A DNA stretch of 64,000 nucleotides, from positions 62,001-126,000 of the forward strand of contig CASDOZ010000004.1 of NCBI GenBank assembly GCA_949282265.1, in the 5' to 3' direction. Below the pieces are notes generated by a model. That model did not search any database and was not told where the DNA came from. It worked only from the letters and a program-made list of their open reading frames with translations. The DNA is from an uncultured Bacteroidales bacterium. Lineage in GTDB: Bacteria > Bacteroidota > Bacteroidia > Bacteroidales > Paludibacteraceae. The position numbers and the translations under genes are program-made. This document shows, piece by piece, positions 43,467-51,796 of this stretch (positions are counted from its first letter, which is position 1; every line of letters begins with the position of its first letter).

Positions 43467-43497
43467 CAAATATACGGATTATTTCTAAACCGACAAA
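43467..43497 (-). promoter_or_regulatory. Promoter of the trpB2 leader (TTTG-N19-TATATTTG)
   Basis: Minus-strand -33 TTTG at 43494-43497 and -7 TATATTTG at 43467-43474, just after the folC stop. Confidence 0.83.
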
Positions 43498-43523
43498 TTT
43501 TTTATCGAAAAAATGTGATTTTA

Positions 43524-44798
43524 TTATTTTTCCGCCGAATCTGTTTCATTCCGAAAGTATTCTTGGCTATCTGCCAGAAATTCACCGACCACAAAATTAC
43601 TGCCGCCGACAAACACTAGGTCATCCCGCGTCGCCGCCGATACGGCTTGCCGGCAGGCTTCGGAAACGCTATTGAATGCAGTACCATGTAAATCTGCTTC
43701 TACCGCCATTTGCAGTAAGGTCGTTGCTGGCATGGCGCGTGGTGTCTGGGCTTGCGTGAAATAATAAACGGCCTGCGGAGGCAACAACTTCAATACGTCG
43801 GCAATGTCTTTGTCGCGCACCATGCCCAGCACGACATGCAATGTGCGGCAAGGATATTGTTTCAACTGTTCGGCTACGTAACGTATGCCATGTGCATTAT
43901 GTCCCGTGTCGCAAATGATGGCAGGATTTTCATGCACCAATTGCCAGCGTCCTTGTAGGCCGGTCAATGTGCAGACATGCGCATAACCATCCAGCAACGC
44001 ATCATCAGAAACCAAGAAACCTGTTTCACGCAACACCCGAATGGCTGTATAGACGGTTTGTTTGTTTTTTTGCTGGTATATGCCATGCAATTCACAAGGG
44101 AAATCAGGACATGCCGGTTCTTGGTCGGCAAAAAGAATGCGGCTGTTGCAATCGGCTGCCTTCTGCAAAAAAACAGGAGCTGTTTCCGGCTGTGTCTCAC
44201 CGATAATGACTGGTACGCTTGGTTTGATGATGCCGGCTTTTTCACTTGCAATTTTTTCCAGCGTATCGCCCAGAAATTCGGTATGGTCAAAACCGATATT
44301 CGTAATGACGCTCAACTCCGGCATTATGACATTGGTGCTGTCAAGGCGGCCGCCTAATCCTACCTCAATGACAGCAATGTCCACTTGCTGCGTGGCAAAC
44401 CAGGCAAATGCCATGGCCATGGTACACTCGAAGAAAGAAGGTTTCACTTCATCCAACAGACACCGATAACGTTCCACGAAATCAATCACATAACCGGGGG
44501 CTATTTTTTGTCCGTTTATCCGTATGCGTTCCCCGAAATCAACCAAATGTGGCGACGTGTAAAGTCCTGTCTTGTAGCCAGCTTGCTGTAAAATGGCCGC
44601 CAATAAATGAGATGTGGAACCTTTTCCGTTTGTTCCAGCCACATGGATGCTTTTGAAACGCCGGTGTGGATTGTCCAGCGCAGCCAATAGTTTGTTCGTA
44701 TTCTCGAATCCTGGTTTGTATGCTGCTTGTCCGACCAGATGGAACGCAGGTTGCGAAGCATATAAATAATCGAGTGTTTCCTGATAGGTCATATTCAA
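43524..44798 (-). CDS. folC: Bifunctional folylpolyglutamate synthase/dihydrofolate synthase
   Basis: A 424-residue Mur-ligase-fold enzyme that adds glutamate to dihydropteroate and folates. It has the ATP loop HVAGTNGKGSTSHLLAAIL, the SPHLVDFGERIRING block, the VGLGGRLDSTN omega-loop and ICDTGHNAHG of the C-terminal domain. Length is normal for FolC. It starts MNMTYQETLDYLY; the second Met (44792) is an alternative. It is divergent from prmA and ends 27 bases before the trpB2 promoter. Confidence 0.94.
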   Translation of the reverse strand: MNMTYQETLDYLYASQPAFHLVGQAAYKPGFENTNKLLAALDNPHRRFKSIHVAGTNGKGSTSHLLAAILQQAGYKTGLYTSPHLVDFGERIRINGQKIAPGYVIDFVERYRCLLDEVKPSFFECTMAMAFAWFATQQVDIAVIEVGLGGRLDSTNVIMPELSVITNIGFDHTEFLGDTLEKIASEKAGIIKPSVPVIIGETQPETAPVFLQKAADCNSRILFADQEPACPDFPCELHGIYQQKNKQTVYTAIRVLRETGFLVSDDALLDGYAHVCTLTGLQGRWQLVHENPAIICDTGHNAHGIRYVAEQLKQYPCRTLHVVLGMVRDKDIADVLKLLPPQAVYYFTQAQTPRAMPATTLLQMAVEADLHGTAFNSVSEACRQAVSAATRDDLVFVGGSNFVVGEFLADSQEYFRNETDSAEK

Positions 44799-44827
44799 AT
44801 CGCTATAAAATAATCTGAAATCGGGTG

Positions 44828-44835
44828 CAAAAGTA
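44828..44835 (-). promoter_or_regulatory. -7 element (TACTTTTG) of folC
   Basis: Minus-strand TACTTTTG lies 30 bases before the folC start; no TTTG at -33. Confidence 0.55.
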
Positions 44836-44856
44836 CGGAAAAAGAAAAATAAACAC

Positions 44857-44864
44857 TACATTTG
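44857..44864 (+). promoter_or_regulatory. -7 element (TACATTTG) of prmA
   Basis: TACATTTG lies 128 bases upstream of prmA, back to back with the folC element. No -33 box. The leader would be about 120 bases. Confidence 0.5.
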
Positions 44865-44991
44865 CAGAAAATCATGAAAGGAAACTCCGCACGCACAACA
44901 ACATGGCAACAGGCTTGTCCTGAATTGACCTCAATAATGGTTTGTCCGGCTGTAAAAACGTACGGAATATAAATTTATCATCAAAAAAATC

Positions 44992-45837
44992 ATGCAATAC
45001 ACAGCCGTTCATTTTAAATTTGCATTTGCAGAAGATTTTGCCGCTGATATTTTTGTCGCAGAATTGGCCGAATTAGGTTTTGAGAGCTTTGAGAATGATG
45101 CGGAAGGCATTATAGCTTATATACCAAGCGTCAATTATCAGGAACAACTGTTGGCCGGACTGATAGAAACTTTTCCCTATGCCGGTGCGGAAATAAAAGA
45201 AACGCTTACGATAGCTGACCAAAACTGGAATGAAGAATGGGAAAAGCATTTTTTCCAGCCTATCGTTATCGATGACAAATGCGTTATCCATAGTTCATTC
45301 CATACAGACATACCGTCTATGGAATATGATATTCTGATTGACCCGAAAATGGCGTTCGGCACAGGACATCATGCAACGACAAGCCTGATTGTTAGCGAGC
45401 TTTTGCAGTTGGATATGCGTGGAAAGTCGCTGCTGGATATGGGCTGTGGCACGTCCGTGCTGGCCATTCTGGCATCCAAGCGCGGTGCTGATCCGATTAC
45501 GGCCATTGACATAGACAATTGGTGTACGGAAAACTCGCTGGAAAACATAGCGCTGAACCATGTGGATAACATTGAGGTGTTGCAAGGAGATGCAAGTTTG
45601 CTTCCGGGACGTCATTTTGACATTGTGCTGGCCAACATAAACCGGAACATCCTGTTGGCTGACATGCACTTGTATGCCGATTGCCTGCCGCAAGGCGGAA
45701 TATTGTATATGAGCGGATTTTATACGGAAGATGTACCGCAAATAGAGGCGGAAGCCGTCAAATTGGGATTCCGCATGACAGCTTGCCGTGAAAAGAACAA
45801 TTGGGCGGTTGTCAGAATGGAAAAAATTGAAGAATGA
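44992..45837 (+). CDS. prmA: Ribosomal protein L11 methyltransferase
   Basis: A 281-residue PrmA that trimethylates L11. The N-terminal substrate-binding domain (residues 1-100, ELGFESFENDAEGIIAYIP) is followed by the SAM-binding Rossmann domain with KMAFGTGHHATTSL, LLDMGCGTSVLAILASKRG and VLANINRNILL. Length is slightly short for the family but all motifs are present. It is alone, closed by a hairpin shared with the next minus-strand gene. Confidence 0.93.
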   Translation: MQYTAVHFKFAFAEDFAADIFVAELAELGFESFENDAEGIIAYIPSVNYQEQLLAGLIETFPYAGAEIKETLTIADQNWNEEWEKHFFQPIVIDDKCVIHSSFHTDIPSMEYDILIDPKMAFGTGHHATTSLIVSELLQLDMRGKSLLDMGCGTSVLAILASKRGADPITAIDIDNWCTENSLENIALNHVDNIEVLQGDASLLPGRHFDIVLANINRNILLADMHLYADCLPQGGILYMSGFYTEDVPQIEAEAVKLGFRMTACREKNNWAVVRMEKIEE

Positions 45838-45845
45838 CAAAAATG

Positions 45846-45880
45846 GATTGTGCGGCTTTCAGTTTTCAAACCGCACAATC
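45846..45880. terminator. Bidirectional hairpin between prmA and the 685-residue protein gene
   Basis: Perfect stem GATTGTGCGG (45846-45855) with CCGCACAATC (45871-45880) at converging gene ends; T-runs are weak. Confidence 0.65.
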
Positions 45881-45896
45881 AACTTGTCATTTGTTT

Positions 45897-47954
45897 TTAT
45901 TGCCGTATAGAAGTTATTTTTACCTCGCCCTTGTCGGAAACGATGGTCAACTGCAATTTGTCTTGTGCATCACGGGTGAACAGACAAATGTCTTGCGCGG
46001 AAGCCCTGAAAATCCTATCAAGCGTCAGCCCGGCAAATCCGATATTGCTTACCTTTCCGATGCTGCCGTCATTGTTGATCCGCCCGCACACAATTCGCCC
46101 CTTATTGTAACCGACGACAAGTATCCCGTCTGCAACTTCGATAATGTTTTCTATGCGTTCGAATGATTTCAAAACGACGGTCCATACGTTCACCTCGTCA
46201 ATCCGGCAGAGCTTGGTTCCGCCATCGGCTCCGTTATATGCGACATAAGTGATATTTGCCAATTCATCATAGTCCACAACTGCGGGAACGTTTTCGTTGC
46301 TGCTAATTTTGCGTATTTCCTTGCCGCCTTGGTTCATATAGACAATTGCAGATTGGCCGTTTTGTTTGGCTGCCAACACGCAGCCTGAACCATTGACCGA
46401 CATGTTGTAAATCTGTTCCGTATTTCTCAGTTCGGCCAGCCAGATCGTAGCATTCTTTTCGTCTATTTTGGCCACAAACGCCACATTTCCTGCATTTTTT
46501 TTGGTTCCGGCCACATATTCAGGGTTGCCTTGCAAATTGTAATATATATGTGTGGTAATATATGGACCTTTGAGTGTTGGCAAATCATTTTCTTTCACGA
46601 CCCACAATGGCACGGAAGAACCTTTGCCCCGGACGCTGTATGCAGGTTTGTCGCGTTGTCTTTCTACATTTCGTGTATAACTGGCAAAGTTGGCAAGCAC
46701 CTCGCTGAATATCTTATCAAGAAATGCTGTTTCTGTGGATACATATTTTTCCAGGCCTTGCGTACCGCCGTAGTTTTTATTGAAAAATTCGGAAAAACGG
46801 GCTATGCGGTCAGGTGTCAGCGAATTTCCGACAGCCTCCAACGCCTTTTCCGTTTCACCAAGTTGTTCCGAGAACCTGTATATGTGGCGCATTTTGCGGT
46901 TCAATAGCACGGCTGATGTATCGAACGGCAATGCGAGGCTGTCATGTGCCATGAGCATAAGTTGCCGGCGGTCATCAAGGTAGCTGAAAAGTTCCCGCAC
47001 AAGCGAATTGTTGTCATATTTGCCCAGTTGGAATATGAACAATTCATCGTAGGCTTCTTGGGCACCCGCGGCAAACGGACTGTTGTTTTCATATTCCTGT
47101 TTGCCTTGTTCATATTGCCGGTTTATGTCATCAATGCGTTGTCGAAGCGGCAAGATATCGGTCGCAAGCGTCTGGTTCACATCGTCTATCCATTTGCGGT
47201 AATCCCACATGCTGAAACGATCCATATAGAAATCGCTGTTGGTCAGGCCGTCAAGCCGGAACGTTTCTATGGGCTTGAATTCGTATGTTTGCCGGTAATC
47301 GCGTATCGGATATGCTTCAAGTGTTTTTTTGTATCGTGCAAATGCTTCGACACAATGGTCGATGTCGGAACCAAGCGTGTCAAGGATGTTTTTGAGCGTG
47401 GCATTGTGCCGCAACAGCATGTCATTGAGGTTGCCGTAATTATCGCAAATCGATTTGAAAGTACCGATGCATTTGTTGTAATAGCCTTTTGATTCTTCGA
47501 GTGCTTGATAAGCCATGGTTACCGAATCGCGGAAGTTTTTGCAGAACCGTTGGTGTTTTGCTACAAATGTTTTGATATCAGCATCTTGTATGCGTCCTCC
47601 GGACGCAGGGATGTCAAGATTCTGGTAAAATTCGCTGTTGGTCCTGGCATCGCCTTCGGAATAGAATACGCCAAAAGTATCGAAAAACAGTTTGGCGTTG
47701 TCTGCCCAATATTGGGCCGTCTGGATGTCGCGTAATGGGTCGGTTTCTATTAGTTTCTTTTCGCATATCATGCCCAATTGCAAATAGGTATTGGCCCAAT
47801 GCGGATTTGCCCGCTGGTATTCCATCAGTATGCTGTAAGCCTGGTCAAGTGTCTTGTCTGGCAAACTGTTGTATATTTCGGAGTATTTTTGTGCTTTTGC
47901 TGCGGCGAAAAAGGCAAATGCAAATGCGATGGCAAATATTTTATGTTTATTCAT
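45897..47954 (-). CDS. Large secreted protein of unknown function, partner of the OmpA/PD40 protein
   Basis: A 685-residue exported protein (signal ending AAAKAQ). Its first 450 residues are helix-rich, starting with a TPR-like repeat (TLDQAYSILMEYQRANPHWANTYLQLGMICE) and long coiled stretches (DILPLRQRIDDINRQYEQGKQEYENN). Its last 230 residues look like a beta-propeller of short repeats (GNVAFVAKIDEKNATIWLAEL, ITYVAYNGADGGTKLCRID, ILVVGYNKGRIVCGRI). The order TPR/coil then propeller suggests a periplasmic scaffold. It starts 24 bases after the OmpA-family gene stops, so the two should act together. I do not recognise the family. Confidence 0.7.
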   Translation of the reverse strand: MNKHKIFAIAFAFAFFAAAKAQKYSEIYNSLPDKTLDQAYSILMEYQRANPHWANTYLQLGMICEKKLIETDPLRDIQTAQYWADNAKLFFDTFGVFYSEGDARTNSEFYQNLDIPASGGRIQDADIKTFVAKHQRFCKNFRDSVTMAYQALEESKGYYNKCIGTFKSICDNYGNLNDMLLRHNATLKNILDTLGSDIDHCVEAFARYKKTLEAYPIRDYRQTYEFKPIETFRLDGLTNSDFYMDRFSMWDYRKWIDDVNQTLATDILPLRQRIDDINRQYEQGKQEYENNSPFAAGAQEAYDELFIFQLGKYDNNSLVRELFSYLDDRRQLMLMAHDSLALPFDTSAVLLNRKMRHIYRFSEQLGETEKALEAVGNSLTPDRIARFSEFFNKNYGGTQGLEKYVSTETAFLDKIFSEVLANFASYTRNVERQRDKPAYSVRGKGSSVPLWVVKENDLPTLKGPYITTHIYYNLQGNPEYVAGTKKNAGNVAFVAKIDEKNATIWLAELRNTEQIYNMSVNGSGCVLAAKQNGQSAIVYMNQGGKEIRKISSNENVPAVVDYDELANITYVAYNGADGGTKLCRIDEVNVWTVVLKSFERIENIIEVADGILVVGYNKGRIVCGRINNDGSIGKVSNIGFAGLTLDRIFRASAQDICLFTRDAQDKLQLTIVSDKGEVKITSIRQ

Positions 47955-47978
47955 TGTCTTTTTTTATTAATCGGTAAG

Positions 47979-50036
47979 TTATTGTTGTATGTTTTTCGTT
48001 GCCAATACCACAAATTCCACACGTCGGTTTATGGCACGGTTTTCTTCGCTGTCGTTGGGAACCAAAGGCTTGCTCATTCCGTATCCTTTTGATTGCAAAC
48101 GGCTTTGCGGTATGCCGCTTTCCACAATATAGTTGACAACCGACTGTGCGCGGCGTTCAGAGAGTATGATGTTATAGTCGGCATTGCCCACGTTGTCGGT
48201 GTGGGCCGAAATTTCGATTATCAAATCCGGATTGTCGTGCATAAGTTGGACAACACGGTCAAGTTCGAAATACGAATCCGGCATTATTTCAGCCGAACCG
48301 GTAGCGAAATTGATGTTGTAAAGTTGCAGTGAAGCATTTATTTTCAGCGGAACAAGTTCTACCGCGATTTCATCGGTGTTTTGTTTTTTCAGGTCGATAA
48401 TGCCATTGTGGAATGCGTAACCATCCACGCCATCCACTGTCATGTCGTATTGGTCATTGTCCCGCAATTTGACGACAGCTTGCCCGTTAATCATTTGGGA
48501 TGGTTCAATAATACATTCTTCTTCACGGTTACGGTTGTCAAAAAACACATGGGCGGCAAGTGGCTTTTTTGTTTCTACATCGCAAACATTCACTTTTATA
48601 TCGCGTTTGAACGGTTCCAAGGGGAGATTACGTTCAAAATAGGAGAACACAATATCACCTTCGAGTTTGAATAAGAATTTATTTTCGGCAAAGCCTTTGG
48701 CCGTAGCTGCGATGTCGTAGTTGCTGCCCAAAGGCAAAGCCAGTAGATATTTGCCATCGGCATGGGCTTGGGCGTGGAAAACGCTTTTGTCGGATGTGCG
48801 CACGGCAATAACCTCGCCATCAAGCGGGCGGAATATCTCGCTGTCATAAACGCTTACGGACAGTTGCACTGTGTCGAAAAGCTCGATGACATCGGGCATT
48901 TCCGGTTTGGAAGAGTTACGGTAATCGAGCATATAGCTGGCAAATGAATAATCGGGATTACGCACATCCACAATGTATTGCGAGCCGGATGTATTTGTCA
49001 GGTCGTAACCGCCTTCCCATTGGTCGCTCTGATAGCGGCCAAGGACTTTGAGTGTTGTCGGGTTATAGACTGTTACATCGGCCGCGATGGGTTTATGCGA
49101 GGCAAGGGTCTGGATATTGCCTTTTTCCGTGACCACGGTGCGTGGCATGGATTCTTTGCCGGTCATTCTCATGCGGGCAATACGGCCTTGGCGCAATTGT
49201 TTTTTGTTGTTGGCATGGACAAAATAAAGCCATTTTCCGGCATAGCGGGGTGAATAAAAGTCATAACCCGATTCGTTTTGTGTAAGTGACGAAGGCAAAA
49301 GCCATGAATTGCTCCACAGCAAGCGCGCGAACATCATTTGCGTGGTTTCTTTGCGTTCGGATCGTATCGTATAATAGACTGTCCGCGCGTCGGAGGCTAC
49401 CGTGACATCCTGCATGTAACCAGAGTTGATCACATTGTCAACCGGTTGTGGTTCCTTCCATGTCCCATGCGGGTCACGGTCGGAGGTGTATATGCTCATT
49501 TTGTCAGCATCTTTTTTTTCTATTTTGGGGTCATTATTTTTCTGGTGTTTGAGGAAATAAATGGTTTCATCACCGGGAATCAATGCCGGATAAGTTTCGT
49601 TTTCGGCTGTATTGATGCCATCCAGAAGTTGCGGCTCGCTCCAACCTTCGGGTTGCTTGTCGCTGTAATAGATGTCGAATCCGCCGGCACCACCGGGATA
49701 ATTGGCATGAAAATAAAGCCTCCGTTCGTTATCGGACATAAATGCGCCGCCGACCGATGCCGTATCGCCAGCATGGCGATTGATGATTCCGATAGGTTCG
49801 GCTTCGCTCCATTGGCTGCCGGAGAAAAAAGATTCGTATAACATGGTACGGCCCGCAGCATTGACGAGTGTCATGACAAGGTGGTTTTCGGAGCGGTTTA
49901 TGGAAAAATCGACTACATTTTCCCACGTGCCGACTTTGTCAAATGTACCTGAAATATCGGCCGCATAGGTTTCAAAACACAATAGAATGGAAAACATGCT
50001 TGCCATCAAGCGGACTTTCCTGCATAAAAAATTCAT
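47979..50036 (-). CDS. OmpA family protein with WD40-like (PD40) repeats
   Basis: A 685-residue envelope protein. Order: signal peptide (ending FETYAA), PD40 propeller repeats at residues 40-290 (FMSDNERRLYFHANYPGGAGGFDIYYSD, YPALIPGDETIYFLKH), a carboxypeptidase-regulatory-like beta domain (about 300-460), then a C-terminal OmpA peptidoglycan-binding domain (INFATGSAEIMPDSYFELDRV, EISAHTDNVGNADYNIILSERRAQSV). This resembles the PD40-OmpA proteins linked to gliding or type 9 secretion, but lacks their TPR part, which may be supplied by the next gene. An alternative start is Met11. Confidence 0.84.
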   Translation of the reverse strand: MNFLCRKVRLMASMFSILLCFETYAADISGTFDKVGTWENVVDFSINRSENHLVMTLVNAAGRTMLYESFFSGSQWSEAEPIGIINRHAGDTASVGGAFMSDNERRLYFHANYPGGAGGFDIYYSDKQPEGWSEPQLLDGINTAENETYPALIPGDETIYFLKHQKNNDPKIEKKDADKMSIYTSDRDPHGTWKEPQPVDNVINSGYMQDVTVASDARTVYYTIRSERKETTQMMFARLLWSNSWLLPSSLTQNESGYDFYSPRYAGKWLYFVHANNKKQLRQGRIARMRMTGKESMPRTVVTEKGNIQTLASHKPIAADVTVYNPTTLKVLGRYQSDQWEGGYDLTNTSGSQYIVDVRNPDYSFASYMLDYRNSSKPEMPDVIELFDTVQLSVSVYDSEIFRPLDGEVIAVRTSDKSVFHAQAHADGKYLLALPLGSNYDIAATAKGFAENKFLFKLEGDIVFSYFERNLPLEPFKRDIKVNVCDVETKKPLAAHVFFDNRNREEECIIEPSQMINGQAVVKLRDNDQYDMTVDGVDGYAFHNGIIDLKKQNTDEIAVELVPLKINASLQLYNINFATGSAEIMPDSYFELDRVVQLMHDNPDLIIEISAHTDNVGNADYNIILSERRAQSVVNYIVESGIPQSRLQSKGYGMSKPLVPNDSEENRAINRRVEFVVLATKNIQQ

Positions 50037-50064
50037 GGCTGTTTAGATATTTGATTATGGAGCA

Positions 50065-50094
50065 CAAAAATATCGCAATTATTATAATTGACAA
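50065..50094 (-). promoter_or_regulatory. Promoter of the OmpA/PD40 gene (TTG-N19-TATTTTTG)
   Basis: Minus-strand -33 TTG at 50092-50094 and -7 TATTTTTG at 50065-50072. Confidence 0.7.
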
Positions 50095-50181
50095 TAGTTT
50101 GATGAATCTATTTGTTTTTTTCGTGTTTCTTTTTGTCGGTTGTTTCAAATTTGTTGCTTAAGATGCGCTGCGTAGCAATAA

Positions 50182-50208
50182 AAAAAACCGGCATTATGCC
50201 GGTTTTTT
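50182..50208 (-). terminator. Intrinsic terminator of the tandem lipoprotein genes
   Basis: Perfect 13-bp stem (50182-50194 with 50196-50208, AACCGGCAT core) with a one-base loop centre; its T-run overlaps the stop codon of the second lipoprotein gene. Confidence 0.9.
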
Positions 50209-50710
50209 ATCTTTCATAGTCAAATATTGATTTTATCGTCCAACCCTGTTTTGTAATCCACAGGCTATCTTCTGGAATTGGGTGTATACCCTCTGGATGA
50301 AAATAAAATGTTCCCTTGCCACGCATTTTATCAGAAAAACCCATTACAGGTTTGAGGTGTTGTTGTACCATAGACTTTATTGTGATATAATTATAATTTC
50401 CAAAAGAGTCGTCCCCAACAACCATATATATATATCTGACATCGGGCATTGAATCATAATGCATAAGTTCTGGTGAATAATAATAAAGAAATCCATTATC
50501 ATAAGTTAAAAATTGTTTATAAGAATCGTCATAGGCAGAATAAAATAATTCAATGTCACGATATTGAATTGTATCGGTGGGTTTCACAGAATCGGTTGGT
50601 GTTATTGGATTCGGATTAATAACAGGTTCGTCGCGTTCGCACGCACTGAACATGCTGGCACCCGCCAAACCTAATGCGAAAATCAATGTTATTTGCTTAA
50701 TCTTTTTCAT
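50207..50710 (-). CDS. Lipoprotein, tandem paralogue 2
   Basis: A 167-residue lipoprotein (LGLAGASMFSACE lipobox, Cys about residue 24), then a Pro/Thr-rich linker (NPITPTDSVKPTDTIQYRDIELF) and a single domain of unknown fold. It shares N- and C-terminal blocks with the preceding gene (YDSMPDVRYIYMVVGDDSFG, RGKGTFYF, DSLWITKQGWTIKSIF) but differs in the middle. Many Tyr residues suggest a beta domain. It is 31 bases after its paralogue, and the stop sits in the terminator. Function is not recognised. Confidence 0.72.
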   Translation of the reverse strand: MKKIKQITLIFALGLAGASMFSACERDEPVINPNPITPTDSVKPTDTIQYRDIELFYSAYDDSYKQFLTYDNGFLYYYSPELMHYDSMPDVRYIYMVVGDDSFGNYNYITIKSMVQQHLKPVMGFSDKMRGKGTFYFHPEGIHPIPEDSLWITKQGWTIKSIFDYER

Positions 50711-50741
50711 GTCTTATGTGTTTTTTTTGTTTTTCCGGTTT

Positions 50742-51257
50742 CTATTCTTCGTATTCAAATATTGATTTTATCGTCCAACCCTGTTTTGTAATCCACAGGC
50801 TATCATCTGGGAGTTTGGATATTTCAGAAGGATAAAAATAAAATGTTCCCTTACCTCGTATTTTTTTTGAGAAATTTATTACCGGTTCACATGTCCCTGT
50901 TACAAGGTGATGTATTCCTAGCGACGATAATCTTCCAAAAGAATCATCTCCAACAACCATATATATATATCTGACATCGGGCATGGAATCATAACGTATT
51001 AAGGTCGGAGAAAATAACCTATTGCCATAATAATCATGTACAAAAAAACTGTCAATAGAATTATCTTTTCTAGAAAAAAATAACTCAATGTCACGATATT
51101 GAATCGTATCGGTGGGTGTTACGGAATCTGTTGGTGTTATTGGATTCTGGTCATCCACAACCGGTTCATTACCTCCACATGCACAGAACATGCTGGCACC
51201 CGCCAAACCCAAAGCAGGTATTAATGTTTTTAGATAGGAAAATGACATGTTTTTCAT
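50742..51257 (-). CDS. Lipoprotein, tandem paralogue 1
   Basis: A 171-residue lipoprotein (LGLAGASMFCACGG lipobox). It has the same layout as the next gene: a PITPTDSVTPTDTIQYRDIELF linker, then a Tyr-rich domain ending DSLWITKQGWTIKSIFEYEE. DNA identity between the two is very high in short blocks (for example around 50225-50270 and 50759-50805) and low between them, so duplication is recent or the ends undergo gene conversion. It is divergent from the XRE regulator, a possible controller. An ATG at 51248 is an alternative start. Confidence 0.72.
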   Translation of the reverse strand: MKNMSFSYLKTLIPALGLAGASMFCACGGNEPVVDDQNPITPTDSVTPTDTIQYRDIELFFSRKDNSIDSFFVHDYYGNRLFSPTLIRYDSMPDVRYIYMVVGDDSFGRLSSLGIHHLVTGTCEPVINFSKKIRGKGTFYFYPSEISKLPDDSLWITKQGWTIKSIFEYEE

Positions 51258-51322
51258 TTTTTGTTGATTAATTTTGTTTCCACCTGCAAATAAACACTAT
51301 TTTTCTGACATAGACAAATAAA

Positions 51323-51353
51323 TTCTTTCAATTTGAAAAATAATTTCTTTCAA
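51323..51353. promoter_or_regulatory. Candidate operator between lipoproteins and XRE regulator
   Basis: TTCTTTCAA occurs twice (51323-51331 and 51345-51353), 22 bp apart, about two helical turns. The first copy is part of the palindrome TTTCAATTTGAAA (51326-51338). It lies in the shared divergent region, a plausible site for the XRE protein. Confidence 0.45.
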
Positions 51354-51396
51354 ATGGTATTATATGTGTAAGTAAATATGTGTAATTTAGCACATT

Positions 51397-51705
51397 ATGA
51401 AAAAGGAATCAATACATATAGGTAGTTTGATTGAAAAATATATTAGACAAAACGGTATTAACGCATCGGAGTTAGCGCGTAAACTTGGCATGTCCCGCCA
51501 GAATATTTACGATATATATAAGCGCGATGATTTGGGTGTCAAGGAAATTTTGTCAATTTCCAAGGCTTTGGATCATGATTTTTTGCGTGATATTTTGGAG
51601 GATTTCGGATATGTCGATATGGACAAATTGTTCGATGTGATGAAGAAAATGTTATATGACAGATTGCAGGAAGAATTGCACGAGTCGTGCATGGCTGGGA
51701 AATAG
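51397..51705 (+). CDS. XRE-family helix-turn-helix regulator
   Basis: A 102-residue protein. The N-terminal Cro/C1-type HTH is clear (SLIEKYIRQNGINASELARKLGMSRQNIYDIYKR, residues 9-43). The C-terminal 40 residues are helical and acidic (DFLRDILEDFGYVDMDKLFDVMKKMLYDRLQEELHE), probably for dimerisation. No toxin or phage gene is adjacent, so a housekeeping or local regulatory role is more likely than prophage control. It is divergent from the tandem lipoprotein genes. A strong terminator follows. Confidence 0.85.
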   Translation: MKKESIHIGSLIEKYIRQNGINASELARKLGMSRQNIYDIYKRDDLGVKEILSISKALDHDFLRDILEDFGYVDMDKLFDVMKKMLYDRLQEELHESCMAGK

Positions 51706-51740
51706 AAGTAAAACGTTCCTATATTGGTATTATATATGAA

Positions 51741-51769
51741 AGAATCCGGCAGACTTGCCGGATTCTTTT
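51741..51769 (+). terminator. Intrinsic terminator of the XRE gene
   Basis: Perfect 11-bp stem AGAATCCGGCA (51741-51751) with TGCCGGATTCT (51756-51766), tetraloop GACT, then T-run. The A-rich left flank may also serve panB from the other side. Confidence 0.93.
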
Positions 51770-51796
51770 GTTATTTATGTTTCCGATATTATCGTT

